This document shows positions 19,780 through 32,005 of a DNA stretch of 64,000 nucleotides, one piece after another. This stretch comes from Rugalucina vietnamica (Eukaryota; Mollusca; Bivalvia; Lucinida; Lucinidae). Within the stretch, counting starts at the first letter, position 1. Every line of letters begins with the position of its first letter. The stretch lies in assembly GCA_964017185.1 (NCBI GenBank), contig OZ024871.1, positions 28,806,488 to 28,870,487 of the forward strand, read 5' to 3'. A program made the position numbers and the translations under genes. The notes under the pieces are model-generated. The model was not told the origin of the DNA. It was given only the letters and a program-made list of their open reading frames with translations, and did not search any database.

Positions 19780-21566
19780 AAGAGGACCAATGGTTCTGTA
19801 AAACGCTCACCTGAGAACTGGGATATGCAACCAAAGCAGACCTTGCCGTAAAATAGGTCAAGGCCATCCCAGGGTCATGATGCTCCACATAAAGTTTGGC
19901 TTTTATTGGCAAAGTGGTTTCAGAGAAGAAGATCTTTGAATATTATGGTCATATACATGTATATAGCCTGGAGGTGGGGCAGACAAGCCCCTGAGGACAT
20001 TTTTTTTCCATCAACATAAATCGTCTGTCCATTTGCATATTCCCAGCAAGTTTTCCCCTATTTAATTACATTTTACTTACTTTCCACCATTCAAATGCAT
20101 GGAAAACCTATGTTGGCCTTGCCATAAAATAGGTCAAGGTCATCCCAAGGTCATGATTTATATAAACTTTGTGTTACTGATCGTTCCAAGTCGATACTTC
20201 TGGGGTGGTTCTTTCTGTTTTATGTCTTGGTGTTTAAAAATTTTTGTGCTGTTGGCGCCTTATGTGTGTTTTCATATTTTTAGTTAAGTTAAGTTAACTG
20301 AGTGGCCACCTATTGGGAAAATAGCTGCTCATTCGGCTTACGATATGTTTCATGGTATAAGTACCTGATTGTTAGTTTGGTTTTTTCCCACCTCGGTTTT
20401 TGGAGTGGGAATCTTTTTCTGATTGCGCCTTTTCCTGATCTTTGCCTACTTGTACCTTTGTAGAGCTCTTCTCCCTGATGCTTCATGCCAAGTTTCAAAA
20501 TCATAGGCCTTCTGGTTCTGGAGAAGAAGATTTTTAAAGTTTTTTTTGCTATTTATAGCCATGGCGGCCATCTTGGTCATGTGACCTTGATCATGCATAT
20601 AAACTTTCATTCTCCCTTCCTAAGAATACTCAACAAGATGTTTGGCTTTGTCGAAACGGTTTCAGAGAAAAAGATCTTTGAAAAATATGGTAATATATAC
20701 ATGTATATTGCCCCCGGATGGGGGCAGACCTGCCCCTGGGGTCCTTTTTTCAGAATCATAAATATTCAGTCAATTTGCCCATTTCCATAAAGTTTTTCCT
20801 GTCAAATGACATTTAGACAATTTTCCCCATTCAAATGCATGCGCGACCTATGTTGACCTTGCCGTAAAATAGGTCAAGGTCATCCCAGGGTCATGATTTA
20901 TATAAACTTTGTAGAGCTCCTCCCCCTGATGCTTCATGCCAGATTTCAAAATCATAGGCCTTTTGGTTCTGGAAAAGAAGATTTTTAAAGGTTTTTGCTA
21001 TTTATAGCCATGGCGGCCATCTTGGTCATGTGACCTTGACTATTTATATTAACTTTCATTCCCTCATCGTAAGGATACTACATATAAAATTTTGCTTTGG
21101 TTGGTTGAGCGGTTACTGAGAAAATTAAGTTTAACATTTAATTTGTAAATGAAAATGACCTTATGCCAAGGTCAAGAAATGACCTTGATCTTTAATACTC
21201 ACATCACTTCATTAGCTCAACATGTTGTCTGTATCTACCAACTTTCAGGTCACAGGCTACAAAACTTCCTGAAAAATTCAATGTTTTCACTTTTTTCCAT
21301 TGAAAAGCCTATGTAGCCAAAATTGATCTTGCCGTAAAATATGTCAAGGTGAACCCAAGGTCATGATTTATATAAACTATAATGGGCCAAAGTCCCCGAT
21401 GCTACATACCAAGTTTCGTCGAAATCGGTTGATTGGCCCAGTGGTTTCAGAGGAGAAGATCTTTGAAATTGTGGACGGACGACGGACGACGACGGACGAC
21501 GGACGGACGCCGGAGCATGGCCATCCTATAAGCTCAGCTTGTGAGCCTTCGGCTCAGGTGAGCTAT
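19780..21566 (+). mobile_element. L-rep copy 1, long bivalve repeat with ~450-bp internal units
   Basis: Bounded by GCTCACCTGAG (19805) and its mirror CTCAGGTGAGC (21553). Internal units repeat GCCATGGCGGCCATCTTGG (20560, 21008) and ATAGGTCAAGGTCATCCC. The right end has a GACGGACGACGG-rich stretch and GCATGGCCATCCTATAAGCT. The same structure occurs at 49050-51002. It is non-coding and interrupted by an R1 core at 20172-20455. I know this repeat type from bivalve genomes but not its formal classification. Confidence 0.7.
20172..20455 (-). mobile_element. R1 core as a discrete 284-bp insertion
   Basis: R1 in reverse orientation is inserted into the L-rep phrase ATTTATATAAACTTTG / TAGAGCTC, with CTTTG duplicated on both sides (20167-20171 and 20456-20460). 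Read on the minus strand it begins GTACAAGTAGGC and ends GATCAGTAACA; its plus strand begins TGTTACTG. The 5-bp duplication suggests a solo LTR or similar, but the far end lacks the CA expected of a canonical LTR. Confidence 0.65.
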
Positions 21567-21850
21567 AAACCAGGACTCACAAATTGAGTAAGCTGCCCGA
21601 CGATGGAGGACCCTGGGCGCCGAATAACCTACTAACTCTGGAGCAAAAGAAAAACATCAGTTGGACCCTGGTGGGCCAAGCAACAGACAAGAAGCTCCGG
21701 TCCCAACCAACTAAAATGAATAACTTTAAGTCGGGGCCATCATAGAGTCTGATGCCCGACCCACCGGCGTGCAATTAAAGAAGACAACATGATAAATATC
21801 AACCATGATTGGGTTGAAAACTTAGCATGCAGACTTTTGCATTATATTCA
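21567..21850 (+). repeat. R1-associated 3' segment
   Basis: It shares AGAAGCTCCGGTCCCAACCA, GAGTCTGATGCCCGACCCA and CCATGATTGGGTT with 15985-16110, and partly with 58400-58450. Confidence 0.55.
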
Positions 21851-22112
21851 AATCCTTACTGACTTGGTTGCAAATCATAGCTTGCATCAATGCAAAAAAC
21901 ACCGTGCTGGCATCGAATCATTGGAAGAAGCCTTTGTAAAGTACGTCGAATTTTGCATTTTATACTTACCATATAGTCTAAACACAGTAAAGTATTTGAT
22001 CATGTCAGAATGTGTGCGACGCCTTATCCTATCTCCAAGGCAATATTAATCTTAAATATTTAAACGTGCACCTTATGCACGTTTAACCGTGACTAAGTTA
22101 TACAGAAAAAAA

Positions 22113-22545
22113 ATGTTGGAATTCCTATGGGTACAAATTGCGCCCCAATTTTAGATGATTTGTTCTACACTGCTACGAAAGGAATTTTATGGATTCTCTT
22201 AACCATGACAATCAATCTGATGTTATCGAGGCTTTCAATTCGACTTCCAGGTACCTCGATGACCTTTTAAACATTGATAACCCTTTTGAAGGCACGGTCA
22301 ATCAAATTTATCCGCCTGAACTACAGTTGAATAAAGCCGAACACCATAGATACTAAAATCCTAGTTTGTTTTAGATTTACATCATTCTAATGCAGATGGA
22401 TTATTTATGATATACGCAATGACTTTGATTTTGATATAGTAAATTTTCCATTTTTGGATGGTGACGTTCCCCGCCGAATTTCTCACGTTGTATACATATC
22501 ACAACTTATTTCTAGAGTTTGCAATAATGTTACAGAAAGGACATG
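22113..22545 (+). pseudogene. Penelope-like element reverse transcriptase fragment, broken
   Basis: In shifting frames the sequence encodes GIPMGTNCAPILDDLFY, then RNFMDSLNH, then the catalytic-type RYLDDLLNIDN, then FPFLDGDVPRR and VVYISQLISR. This order of motifs matches the C-terminal palm region of Penelope-like reverse transcriptases. At least one frameshift (after DDLFY) and an in-frame stop beyond the YLDD motif make it non-functional. No GIY-YIG endonuclease or element end is recognised. It lies about 3 kb from the hammerhead array. Penelope elements often carry hammerheads and have been proposed as movers of such RNAs; any link here is inference. Confidence 0.75.
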
Positions 22546-22675
22546 TTCGTGTGTGTTGTCGGAAAAATGTTTTGTTGTGTTTTATGTATTTTCATTCCCA
22601 ACTGGTGTCTATGCTTGGATTTTAAATGTATTTGTATCGATTCCTGGTCCCTCTATTCTTACTTCGAAATAAATG

Positions 22676-22913
22676 CATCAGGAAAACAAACATGTCCATG
22701 CAATGAATACCCCCTTAAACCCCACTTTTATAAAGAAACACTTGGGTTTGCAGGGGTATACCTATTTTTCTTATTTTTGCTCCAAAACATAGATTTTGGA
22801 TACTCTATGTTTTGAGCAAAAATAAGAAAAATATCAAAAATTTTCCGATGAAATCTTTAATTTTCACAGATGAAAAAAATCTCAGTATATTGCATGGGCA
22901 AGTTTTCGTAATG
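22676..22913. mobile_element. MITE-A copy with shortened centre
   Basis: Both ends are present (CATCAGGAAAACAAACATGT and GGGCAAGTTTTCGTAATG). The central palindrome is collapsed to ATAGATTTTGGATACTCTA. Confidence 0.75.
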
Positions 22914-23029
22914 TTTTACAACCAAATGTTTCCCTCAGTGCTCTCGGAATCAGAAACTTCGAAAATTAAACATTTTCAGTAAGGTATTGGGCGCCCAGTG
23001 ATCTCCATTGTCTGGCAGCTTACTGAATC

Positions 23030-23340
23030 TGTGAGTCCTCGTTTTTGATTCATCATGGTGGTTATTATGATTTATTTGTTTGTCCTTGACGATTCATTGA
23101 CTAGTTAGAGATTCACCACGAGGACCGAACAAATAACTAAAAGTTGTGAACCATAGCAGAAGCTGAAGGTGAGGTTATGGTCATGTAAAACTCTTTTTGT
23201 AATTAGCTTTGAAATAGCTGCTCAATCGGGTTACGATATATTCTCTTTGTATAAGTACCTGAATGTGAATTTAGTTTTTTCCCACATCGGTTTTTGGAAT
23301 TTTCTGATTGCGCCATTTCTTGATCATTGCTGACACTATA
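23030..23340 (-). repeat. R1 dispersed repeat, inverted
   Basis: It contains the reverse complement of R1 landmarks: TAGAGATTCACCACGAGGAC, TAGCTGCTCAATCGGGTTAC and TGATTGCGCCATTTCTTGAT. Confidence 0.6.
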
Positions 23341-23400
23341 ACATCAATACCAAACGTCCAGGTTTATTTGGACTTGAGGTTAAATGCAGAAGCCCCCAAC

Positions 23401-23690
23401 CCCCCCCCCCCCCAAATATTACATGTCATACTGTTATTAAACTTTAAATTGTCTAATACTAGTTATAAAATGCCTGAAACTGAAGTCATTGCCATTAGCT
23501 ATTTTTCTCAAAATTTTGTCGAAGGATTTTCACCCTAGAATGAAATAAGATTAATAATCAAAGCAATTCGTCAACCATTGTTTACATAATAGGAATTGTG
23601 ACAAATTACTCCTATAGTCTTCTTACGAACTTTTCTTACATAAGTTCGAAACATTTATGGATATATTGCCACATATCTCGATATGAGAGA
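23401..23690 (+). repeat. poly(C) tract and R8 dispersed repeat
   Basis: After a C tract (about 14 bp) the sequence is colinear with 60085-60270: CATTAGCTATTTTTCTCA, AATAATCAAAG, ACATAATAGGAATTGTGAC. No coding capacity is seen. Confidence 0.5.
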
Positions 23691-23699
23691 TATGTTAAG

Positions 23700-24734
23700 A
23701 AAACAAAGTTAAAAGTAAGCAATAATCAGGAATAGGCGCAATCAGAAAGGAATCAACCCGGACAATAGTCGTATTTCAATATAGGCACATAAGCAAGCAA
23801 TCGATTTTACTAGCGCTCAGGTAAATTTACGGAGACTTTCCGATAATATCCGATATTGGCCGGCGATATTCGATCATGTCCAGGTAATGTCAGTGTTGCC
23901 TGGGGACAGTTGTCTTATCGATGTAAATCAAGGGATTAAAGATTTCATCGCTTTATTTTAACAGCTTTCTCTGCGTGAAAACTTGATTTTAATTAAGCGC
24001 AGTTGACATGGTAAAAGACTAAATGCATGACGCAGGGACCGGGGGTATTCATCTGCTACTCCCCATGTCACTTCAGATGATTTTATATAGGATATAACTG
24101 ACAGAGAACCAACGTAAACAAAATCACTTATCTTGCAGACGCGGGCACGCCTTTGCATTTTCAAGATGCATATATTTTTAAGAGACTTTATTAGTTGTTT
24201 GTAACCTTAAATGGAGTAAATGTGTTGTTCCCTTTTGAAAATATTTACGTTGTAGTAATCAAATTGTTGAAAAATAAATTAAGACGGCCATCAGGATCCG
24301 AATGTGAAAGACACATATAAAATATTAAATAAATAAGTTTTTGTTTAAATAGAAATTAAATGTAATTCGCGTCAAATAAATGAATTTAGAATGTTTATAC
24401 ATTTTCGCTGGGTAAACAACTGGGACAATTAACCTCAGTCAGCTAAGGGACGTTACCAAGACGTTACCTGGAAAATTACCTGTGCAGATCAAATTTCGAT
24501 CATTTCCCATAGATTGCGATGTGCGCGATGTCCTATTTTGACACCTGAGGGACAAAATACCAATATAGACCTGTGTTTTACAGGTATAACTTGTGGCTAA
24601 GGCCTGGGATTGATTTATGAAATTTGTGTTATATGAAATTGAAAGAAAAAGAGCCCATCATAGTAATAAGAAATGGATGTTTCTGAAAGGGTTCTGACCA
24701 GATTAGACGTATTCCGTCTGTGCAGTCAAAAATG
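23700..24734. other. mostly unassigned sequence
   Basis: A short R1 start (GCAATAATCAGGAATAGGCG) lies at 23715-23760. The rest shows no gene or repeat that I can place. GCGCTCAGGTAAATTTACGG near 23813 resembles 27690. Confidence 0.4.
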
Positions 24735-24971
24735 CATCATGAAAACATGTAGATGCAATGAATACTCCCTTAAATCCAAAATTATTTAGTTAAACTGGGG
24801 TATACAGGGTAACCTATTTTTCATATTTTTGCTCCAAAGCGGTTCTAATGTGTTTCCTTATTCCATGTTTTGAGCAAAAATATGAAAAATATCAAATATT
24901 TCCAGTGAAATGTTTCTATCATTACCGCTGAAAAAAATCTCTATATATTGCACGAGCAAGTTTTCGTAATG
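24735..24971. mobile_element. MITE-A, diverged copy
   Basis: It runs from CATCATGAAAACATGTAGAT to GAGCAAGTTTTCGTAATG. The centre retains only GCGGTTCTAATGTGTTTCC and GAGCAAAAATATGAAAAATA. Confidence 0.7.
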
Positions 24972-25114
24972 GGTTACTATATTTGAATTCTTGAAATTAG
25001 AAAAGATAACAATTATGTTTCATAAAATTTACCACGCATGTGCATGCTCCTTAGAATTGCAGGAGCGGACTTTGCTGTCGGTCTGTGTGCTTTTCGGTAA
25101 TTAAAATACAGTAG

Positions 25115-25220
25115 AAGGGAGCTTTTTCCTAGTGACATGGTGTCAGACTCCATATCGAGCGGTCCTGGGTTCGAAACCCTCAAGGGGCACTGTGTTTTGT
25201 CCTTGATTCCCTAGAGTAAC
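25115..25220 (+). mobile_element. SINE-B, tRNA-derived SINE fragment
   Basis: B box GGTTCGAAACCC sits within GGTCCTGGGTTCGAAACCCT. Downstream GTGTTTTGTCCTTGATTCC matches the copy at 56341. The A box region (CTAGTGACATGGTGTCAGAC) is diverged, so it is not scored as a tRNA gene. Confidence 0.6.
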
Positions 25221-26343
25221 GTTGTATGCATGGGAAGAAAAAAAGAAAACAAAACATGATGCAATTATGCAATTTATTTTATATGATCAGGCACGAATCG
25301 CACAATAGAGGTACAAATTGCCTGCGGGGATTCAGTGTGCAGGCTAAGCTTAAGAGTTCAGAGAGTGAATGATGGCCTATTGTCTTTAATTTTAGTTGTG
25401 AATTGTCACTTGACAAAAGCGTCTATCACCTCGATGCAGTTATAGACACAAATGTTGATTTGCACAAACACAGTCTCATGTCTTAAAATGACTGAATTGG
25501 AATTTAGACGCATTATTTTTCAGACTAAAATTTTTTTTTTGTAATAAAAAGTCTATTTTTGTAGGTGACAATTAGCTTTCTTCGTTTTGCGCCTAGAAAC
25601 AATGCTTTGTTATATTTCCAATCTCGGAGACGCACCTATATGTATGTACGTGTTTATGGAGCAGATATGGTGTGCAGGCTGATCGAATCATGTTTTCTTA
25701 TCCATATACTCAGATCTATATCCAAAGTCCTGGGTGCATCTAAGTGTAGTTTCTCTACTTGCGTAGAAGGCCTAGTCCTCTTTCACAGCGATTTTTTTTT
25801 GTTTTCTACATGTATCTCTAAATAGATCATTTATTTTACGAAGAAAAGCATACGCAACATGCAATCTCTATTCAAAACGCTCAGTTTGTCAAAATCACCT
25901 ATCGTCAAGGTAATACGGCCGCGGGCCCCAGCTTTTATTGCAGGGGATGTTTATTTAAGACACGTGCCACAAGTTGTTTTGAGAATTACAAACTGATTCA
26001 ATGTGTGAACAATCAGTTTGGTCGCGACATGAAAAAAGCTTTTCACCAGCCTGTCATCAAACCAGGCCGGTTTGTGACTACAGATGACAACGCTCTTACA
26101 AAACTCGGAGTTTGGGACAGGTATACTATCTACATAGCAAAATCATGCACGCTGATTAAATACATGTTCAATTCTCATGCAGCTTATTTTCATCTATAAA
26201 AAGGTATCTAACATGTATTTCGCGTTAAAAGTTCTCATTTTCTTAAAAAAAAAGATGCATTTAGTAAGTCAAAATCTTTAAATTCCACATTTCATAAAAT
26301 AAGTTCTTTAATTAAACATGATTTGAACTTCATATTTTATTAT
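25221..26343. other. no recognised feature
   Basis: Frames of 86 and 64 codons (25565-25825, 26005-26199) have no recognisable domain. No repeat partner is found in the window. Confidence 0.4.
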
Positions 26344-26344
26344 C

Positions 26345-26347
26345 GTT

Positions 26348-26399
<52 letters not shown>

Positions 26400-26456
26400 T
26401 TCTTTCTTTCTTTCTTTCTTTCTTTTTCTTCTATTCTTTCTTTCTTTTTCTTCTAT

Positions 26457-26531
<75 letters not shown>
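26345..26531 (+). repeat. (TTTC)n microsatellite
   Basis: About 187 bp of TTTC units, with two short interruptions (CTTCTATTC). The long open frames across it on both strands are artefacts. Confidence 0.95.
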
Positions 26532-26532
<1 letters not shown>

Positions 26533-27920
26533 ATACTATGCATTCTTTCTACGTTGCAAAAACACACACTGATTTAATATATGTGCAATTTCCATGCAGT
26601 TGATTTCTACCCGACGAGTGTTAAATATTTTTACAAATGTTGGATAGAGACAAAGAGTCCCGCCTCTCACAGTTTGTGATTGGCTTGTTATGACACACCG
26701 GTATATATTTGGAAGGCTTTAGGTGTATTTTCACTCAGAATGGGGATTTCAAAGTGCATGCAGGCATTCAGAATAATATCATACTGGATTTTTCATTTTC
26801 CATGCATTTGAGTTTTACGTTTTAGACCATGCACTTTAACAATCACCTACTCTACTAAACTGTGGAATTCTTATCATCTGTTTATTGTTTGTCTCGTTCC
26901 TTGGTTTGTAAATGTTTTCTGTGCGATACGACTACAAGGAGTTAAGCACAGAAAAGTTGTCTATCATGGTGTCAACATGTATGTCGCGGTATATTAAATG
27001 ATTTAAAGGTCTCACTTCCAGCTAAACTGCTGTTGAGTAAAACAAATTACTATAGCGAGTACAAACCTTTAATTTCTGCATTGAATTCGACTCCTTTCAT
27101 TAAAATAATTTCTTTAATTAAACATGATATTTAACTCTTTCTTTATTTCTTTATTGAATAACCGACTCAAGTTCAACTGGTTACGGTGGTAGCAACGCTG
27201 CTCCTCTTGGTTTGGACTTAGGCATTTCATAGAGTAAGTCAGGATGGTAGTTGCGAAACGCGTAATTTTGCATCTTCTTAGTCAAATGGAAGAAATTTTG
27301 AAAATACTTATTTTATTATAAAACACATCAGATTAACGCTTATAAAATTTTCTAAATGGTGATAACTTATAAAAAGTTCGCAAAAAATCCTAAATTTATG
27401 AAATTTAAGGCTAAAAATGGCTTCTAACACCTTTTCGCAAAATTCCTACTGAGTCTATGAGATTAATATGGACAAACTTTCGAATATGGAAGGATTTTCA
27501 ATCGCAAAAGGAAGAAACAAGACAAATACTTATTTTGTATATTTTTATACCACATTTTATGGCATATTATAAACATTATGACCATAACTTATAAAATTTT
27601 GTCGTAAAACGGAAAAAGTGTCATTTTTAACATTTTATATGGTTTTCCTATTCAATTGTGTACATCGCTCAACAGTTCACAGGTAAGCGCTCGGGTATTT
27701 CCGTAAATCCGATAATAGCCGATTGTGCTAGTGAAGACTTTTGTTCCCTATGAAAACTTTGATATTCACAGTTTATATATTATGAAAGATACATCGATTT
27801 GGACTTCACATCTATACTGGTTTGTGTCAAACCTAATCCTAATGAAAAAAAAAATCCTAATAATATGGAGACATGGGTTCTCTTGATATGACAAACCCTG
27901 TCAATAAATCACAGGAAAAT
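26532..27920. other. AT-rich unassigned sequence
   Basis: 27290-27640 contains two loosely similar segments, each with AAATACTTATTTT and CATAACTTATAAAA-type phrases, suggesting an old local duplication. No gene is seen. Confidence 0.4.
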
Positions 27921-28157
27921 TGAGCCACTGCATCAGAAAACAAATAATCTGCATATGCGAAAACAAAGACGCAGATCAGTTGTGCAGTAAATGCACAGCT
28001 AATCAGCGCCTTTGTTTTCGCTACACGGAAAGTGAATTTTCCTCTTCTTCTTAAATCAAACCTCCAAGCTGCTAGCCTGCTTCTACGACTGTACAGACCG
28101 GTTTGTGTCGGACCTGGTCAAACACCCAAATTATATGTTTTCTCACGCGAATGCTCA
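27921..28157. mobile_element. MITE-B copy
   Basis: Left end TGAGCCACTGCATCAGAAAA; right end TATGTTTTCTCACGCGAATGCTCA in part. The centre is a degraded form of the CAGCTTCGCAG palindrome (CAGTTGTGCAGTAAATGCAC). The left GCATATGCGAAAACAAAGAC is intact. Confidence 0.7.
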
Positions 28158-28389
28158 AATATTCTATCGGGGTGGACAATAATATAAGTTATAACTGCTG
28201 CATTCCGACTTGCATTAAGTCCGAAACATTATTTTCGAGAAACATGGGGAAATGTCTTGCTCAAAACTAACCACTAAGCCAATTCGGCCCTTCTAGCATG
28301 TAGCTTACTCGCCGGGAAAACAATGAGAAGAGACGTTTTAATGATAATGATTTATTCATCTTAATGCATGTAAATGGAAAAGTTTGATG

Positions 28390-28465
<76 letters not shown>

Positions 28466-29086
28466 ATAGCATATGAAACATAACGTAAATTCAAACATTA
28501 AATCAATTTTCAACTTTGTATGATAACAAAAATATAAATATTTGTAAACAGAACTTGTATAACATGTTGCATTGAACAACAAATGTAATATTTGGCTTTG
28601 TAACAAAATAGTCTGGTGCAATGTATAAATAAAAAGGTATTAAAAATATGTAAAATTTAATGATTGATTGAACATCATGCATTTATATGATATTAAAGAG
28701 ACAGAAAAACATGTGCATTAGTCATAATAACATGGTGTATAAAAAGAAATGTTAACAGACATGTATATCACCTTTTTTTCAAAATCACACATTTAGATAA
28801 GTTTACATTGGGCATGCATGTTCTAAATTGTCGCTTGTTTTCATTTTTAACAGATATGCTAGATTTATTTCAGTATAGATATGCATCATTAATGTAGTGT
28901 TCAATAACCCTCCCTACACTGAGATGAGGATGTCTCCCCTAAGGCTACTAAACAAACAACATTGTTGTAAGCGTTTTCTAATTAAAATCTAATACTATAC
29001 TGACAGTGTAAAGAAACAAGCGGTTTCTATCGTTATACTTAAACGACATTTATTTGTTTTTATCCCTTATTGATAATACATTGATC
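28158..29086. other. (TC)n microsatellite and unassigned sequence
   Basis: A TC tract with one GTT interruption spans about 28392-28464. At 28265-28330 the minus strand reads GGCTTAGTGGTTAG, a tRNA A-box-like SINE head fragment. The rest (28465-29086) shows nothing recognisable. Confidence 0.55.
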
Positions 29087-31669
29087 TTACAATTTGGCAG
29101 CTGCCAGGGCCTCTTTTAGTAATATTACCAATTTAGATTTCAGCCTTGCTTTGCTTGGTCTACCTAATTCATTCAGTTTTGCTTTGATTTCAGGAACCGA
29201 CATGTTATCAACTGCATCAATACTGACTTGCGGTTTGCTGTTTGTGTAGTTTTCGTCCGCTTCTTTCATTTCAGTTTGGATCTTTTGCTTTTTTGTCAAC
29301 ATTTGTTTGGACTTTTCATGGGACCAATACCTATCATCAGTTTTCTCATATTTTCTCTTTGTTCTTACGTTACTTTCACTGTACCCTAATTCAAGTCTTT
29401 TACGACAAATAAGCGCTTCCGTTGTTGCGTCAATTTTGCTACTTCTAGCCTGGTGTATTTGTTTTACTATGTCGTTAGTTTTTTCCACTCCCTGGCCACT
29501 AAACTGTATAAGACTTCCGTATCGCCCGACAAAGTACGGCACGTGATATACCAATACGTGTAAATAGGGGGTATCATTTTTGGGCTGATAACCTTCTCGT
29601 TTTTTGGTTCCTATTTTGAGAAAATCTTCCACGAATTACCTAACTTTGCTGAAAACATGAGAACTGTCAAATTCTGCATTGCAGTCATTGTCAGTGATCA
29701 TTGTGTATATGGCCCTAAAGTTTTTCCATAGGTTTATTACATCTTCTTGTGTGTCTTCATGAAGACAAAACAAGAGACGTTCTGGCAAGTTTCTAAGGAG
29801 GGTTTTTTGGTCATTCCCGGACAGAGAAGTGTACTCAAATTCACCCGTTTTAGTAACCCATGTTCGAAAGGAAACCCCACAATTTTGAATGGCCTTTACT
29901 AAAAGTTCTAAGTTATCTGTGGCTTGCCCGACAAGTTTTGCATATTGATCGTTCGACATAGCGTCGTCAATCAAATTCGTAAGAAGAATGTCTGTTATTC
30001 GCATAAGCAAATGCAGCTCATCTGGAATGTAGTGATCAATGTCAATGTCTAGCAATGGGGCATATTTTGAACCAAAATTTGCTTTTGCACATGTTGGCGC
30101 ATCTCATCCACCTTTCGTTGTGTATCATTTTCATGCTAATGATTCCATGGAAACGAAATATTGCCACGAGAATCCTTCGGTACCTTACACCAAGGACAGC
30201 AGTAAGTTGCGATACTGCTGTTAAGCCCAAGCAGGATTTGGAGGAATTTCATGTCCCCTCCCACAAAGAATTCAAGCTTTACATCAACATTTCTTACCTG
30301 TAAAACAGGCTTTGCGTTCAGCGCATTGATTTCGTCAAATAACGGCCCTAGTGAACTTTTCAAGTTACTATAGTTTTCATCTGTATTTACTACGGCCAAA
30401 ACCCTTTGTTTTTTTGTGACTTACACCACCTTTACCATTGACTAGTGAAAACGAAACCACTATGAAGTTTGAGACCCTGCTAACCTTAGCTCCATCACCG
30501 GATATTTTGATTTTTAAGTTAGTCGGTATAGTACCTTCGTCTTTTTCTATCGCGAGAACAAGATTTTCAAGCTCAGTTTGGATGCTTAAGTATGAACCGG
30601 GTAGCATTCCTGGGGTGCGTTTAACATCAAACGTTTGATTTATTTCATTTCTACATGCAATAAGATGGTTTCTACGTGGCAGAGTAGGCATGCGCATAGC
30701 AATTTCCTGGTATGCTGAGTCAGATATCATCGCATTGTCGCAAACGTTAAGCATTGATTTTACTTCATGTTTTGCATCGGAAGACATGTTTTCATACGAG
30801 ATTTGTTGTGTTTTGCGCCCATCGACGTTAAGTGCGCACGGATCGCCCGTTAATGTTTCACAAATCAATTGTTTAGGGATGACACCGTAAGATTCCACAA
30901 AATCTAACGATTTCTCAACATCTGCCTCAAGTTTATGTTTAAACTTACTTTTGTTGGTTTTAGAGACCTTATCAAGACGTTTGCGAGGTACTGACTTTGT
31001 TTCAGACTTTGAAACATCTGAAGAAGTTACCATCTCATTTTCTTGAACATTAATCTTTTTAAGCTTCTCATCAAATTTTGTCTTTTTATGCCCACTTCTG
31101 ATTTTTTTGTACTCATTTTTTGTCCTAGATATTTCCTTTCTTAATCTGGAAACCAAATGCTCACCATGTTGTAATTTGACATATTGTAATTCTGTGTTAA
31201 TTTGATCAATTAAAGAATCGTCATTCATGTCAAGCTTCCTTAAAACCTTATTTGGTATTTCTATATAGGTTTGGTTGCCGGTTTTAGGTGATTCGTGAAT
31301 GGATAAATTTAATTCACTTAAAAGTGAAGTTTCAAGTTTTCTTGGCTCTATGCCAGACAAGTTTGAACCTCTTATAGGGGTAAATGACATAGGGGATTCT
31401 TGAAATACAGTGTATTCCCTATCAGGTGTGTTTATCATCGCCAAAGGCGATTGTAACCCCCCATTATTAACCTCTCTTAGGGGTGTGCTTCTTTTGACAG
31501 GGGTACCTTGCACAGGCTTGTGCTGTTCTTCAAGGGGCAAGTTTGACGATTTGGTCCCGTTTCGCCTACTCCCATTTCGCCTACTCCCTTTTCGCCTATT
31601 CCCATTTCGCCTACTCCCGTTTCGCCTACTCTGGACATTCAATGAATTCCCATTTCGCCTACTCTGCAC
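29087..31669 (-). pseudogene. DDE-type transposase-like gene with SAP-like C-terminus, broken (copy 1)
   Basis: Four minus-strand frames in order make one protein of roughly 850 residues. First (31669-30377, 430 codons): five near-tandem SRRNG-type repeats, a basic coiled region, then KISGDGAKVSRVSNF with the first candidate catalytic Asp. Second (30399-30136): EFFVGGDMKFLQILLG with the second Asp, then CPWCK, a Cys pair typical of zinc-binding insertions in such transposases. Third (30055-29636): IPDELHLLMRITD. Fourth (29632-29087): GRYGSLIQFSGQGVEKTND, a candidate for the last acidic residue, and a C-terminal SAP-like helix pair (VPEIKAKLNELGRPSKARLK). Frame breaks occur at an A-run near 30406, a TAG at 30136, a shift near 30065 and a TAA at 29636. 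I recall this motif set from transposase-like proteins in corals, Hydra and molluscs, but do not assign a superfamily. The duplicate copy shares every break. Confidence 0.7.
31556..31664 (-). repeat. 15-bp minisatellite inside transposase N-terminus
   Basis: Six units of GTAGGCGAAATGGGA / GTAGGCGAAACGGGA (minus strand), five contiguous and one displaced, encode SRRNG repeats in the transposase-like frame. The fourth Asn position varies between AAT and AAC, a silent change. Confidence 0.85.
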
Positions 31670-32005
31670 TTTTTGACAGCAAATGTGTTTTTGTTTTCTT
31701 TTTCAATCTTATTATCATTGAATTCTATTCTACATGTTTTATAGTGAATAAAATATGTGAATATTGTAGTTGTTTTAATTGTTAAAATAGAAATTAATTT
31801 AATTTAGATCAACAATTAATGAGTTTGCAATTTATATATGCTTGCACAAGCCCTTTAAATAATCATTTTCTTCAGAACCAAAAAATAAATAAATACACAT
31901 ACTAATTTCACTTTTCTAAGGTAAACTTTCAAATGTATTTGCATATTTAAATGAATCTCATGTTTGAAAACAACATTCTATTCTTGTTATTCATCCATAC
32001 TGGAT

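Noticed and set aside
25115..25220. Candidate tRNA gene (B box GGTTCGAAACCC)
   Set aside because: No pairing acceptor stem or proper A box, and the downstream body matches the SINE at 56341; scored as a SINE.
26323..26577. Open frames across the TTTC tract (Phe/Leu/Ser-rich and Lys/Glu/Arg-rich)
   Set aside because: Pure microsatellite readings in both strands.
29307..29546. Plus-strand frames over the transposase region (also 30039-30303, 30438-31785 and their duplicates)
   Set aside because: Antisense shadows of the minus-strand transposase-like gene.
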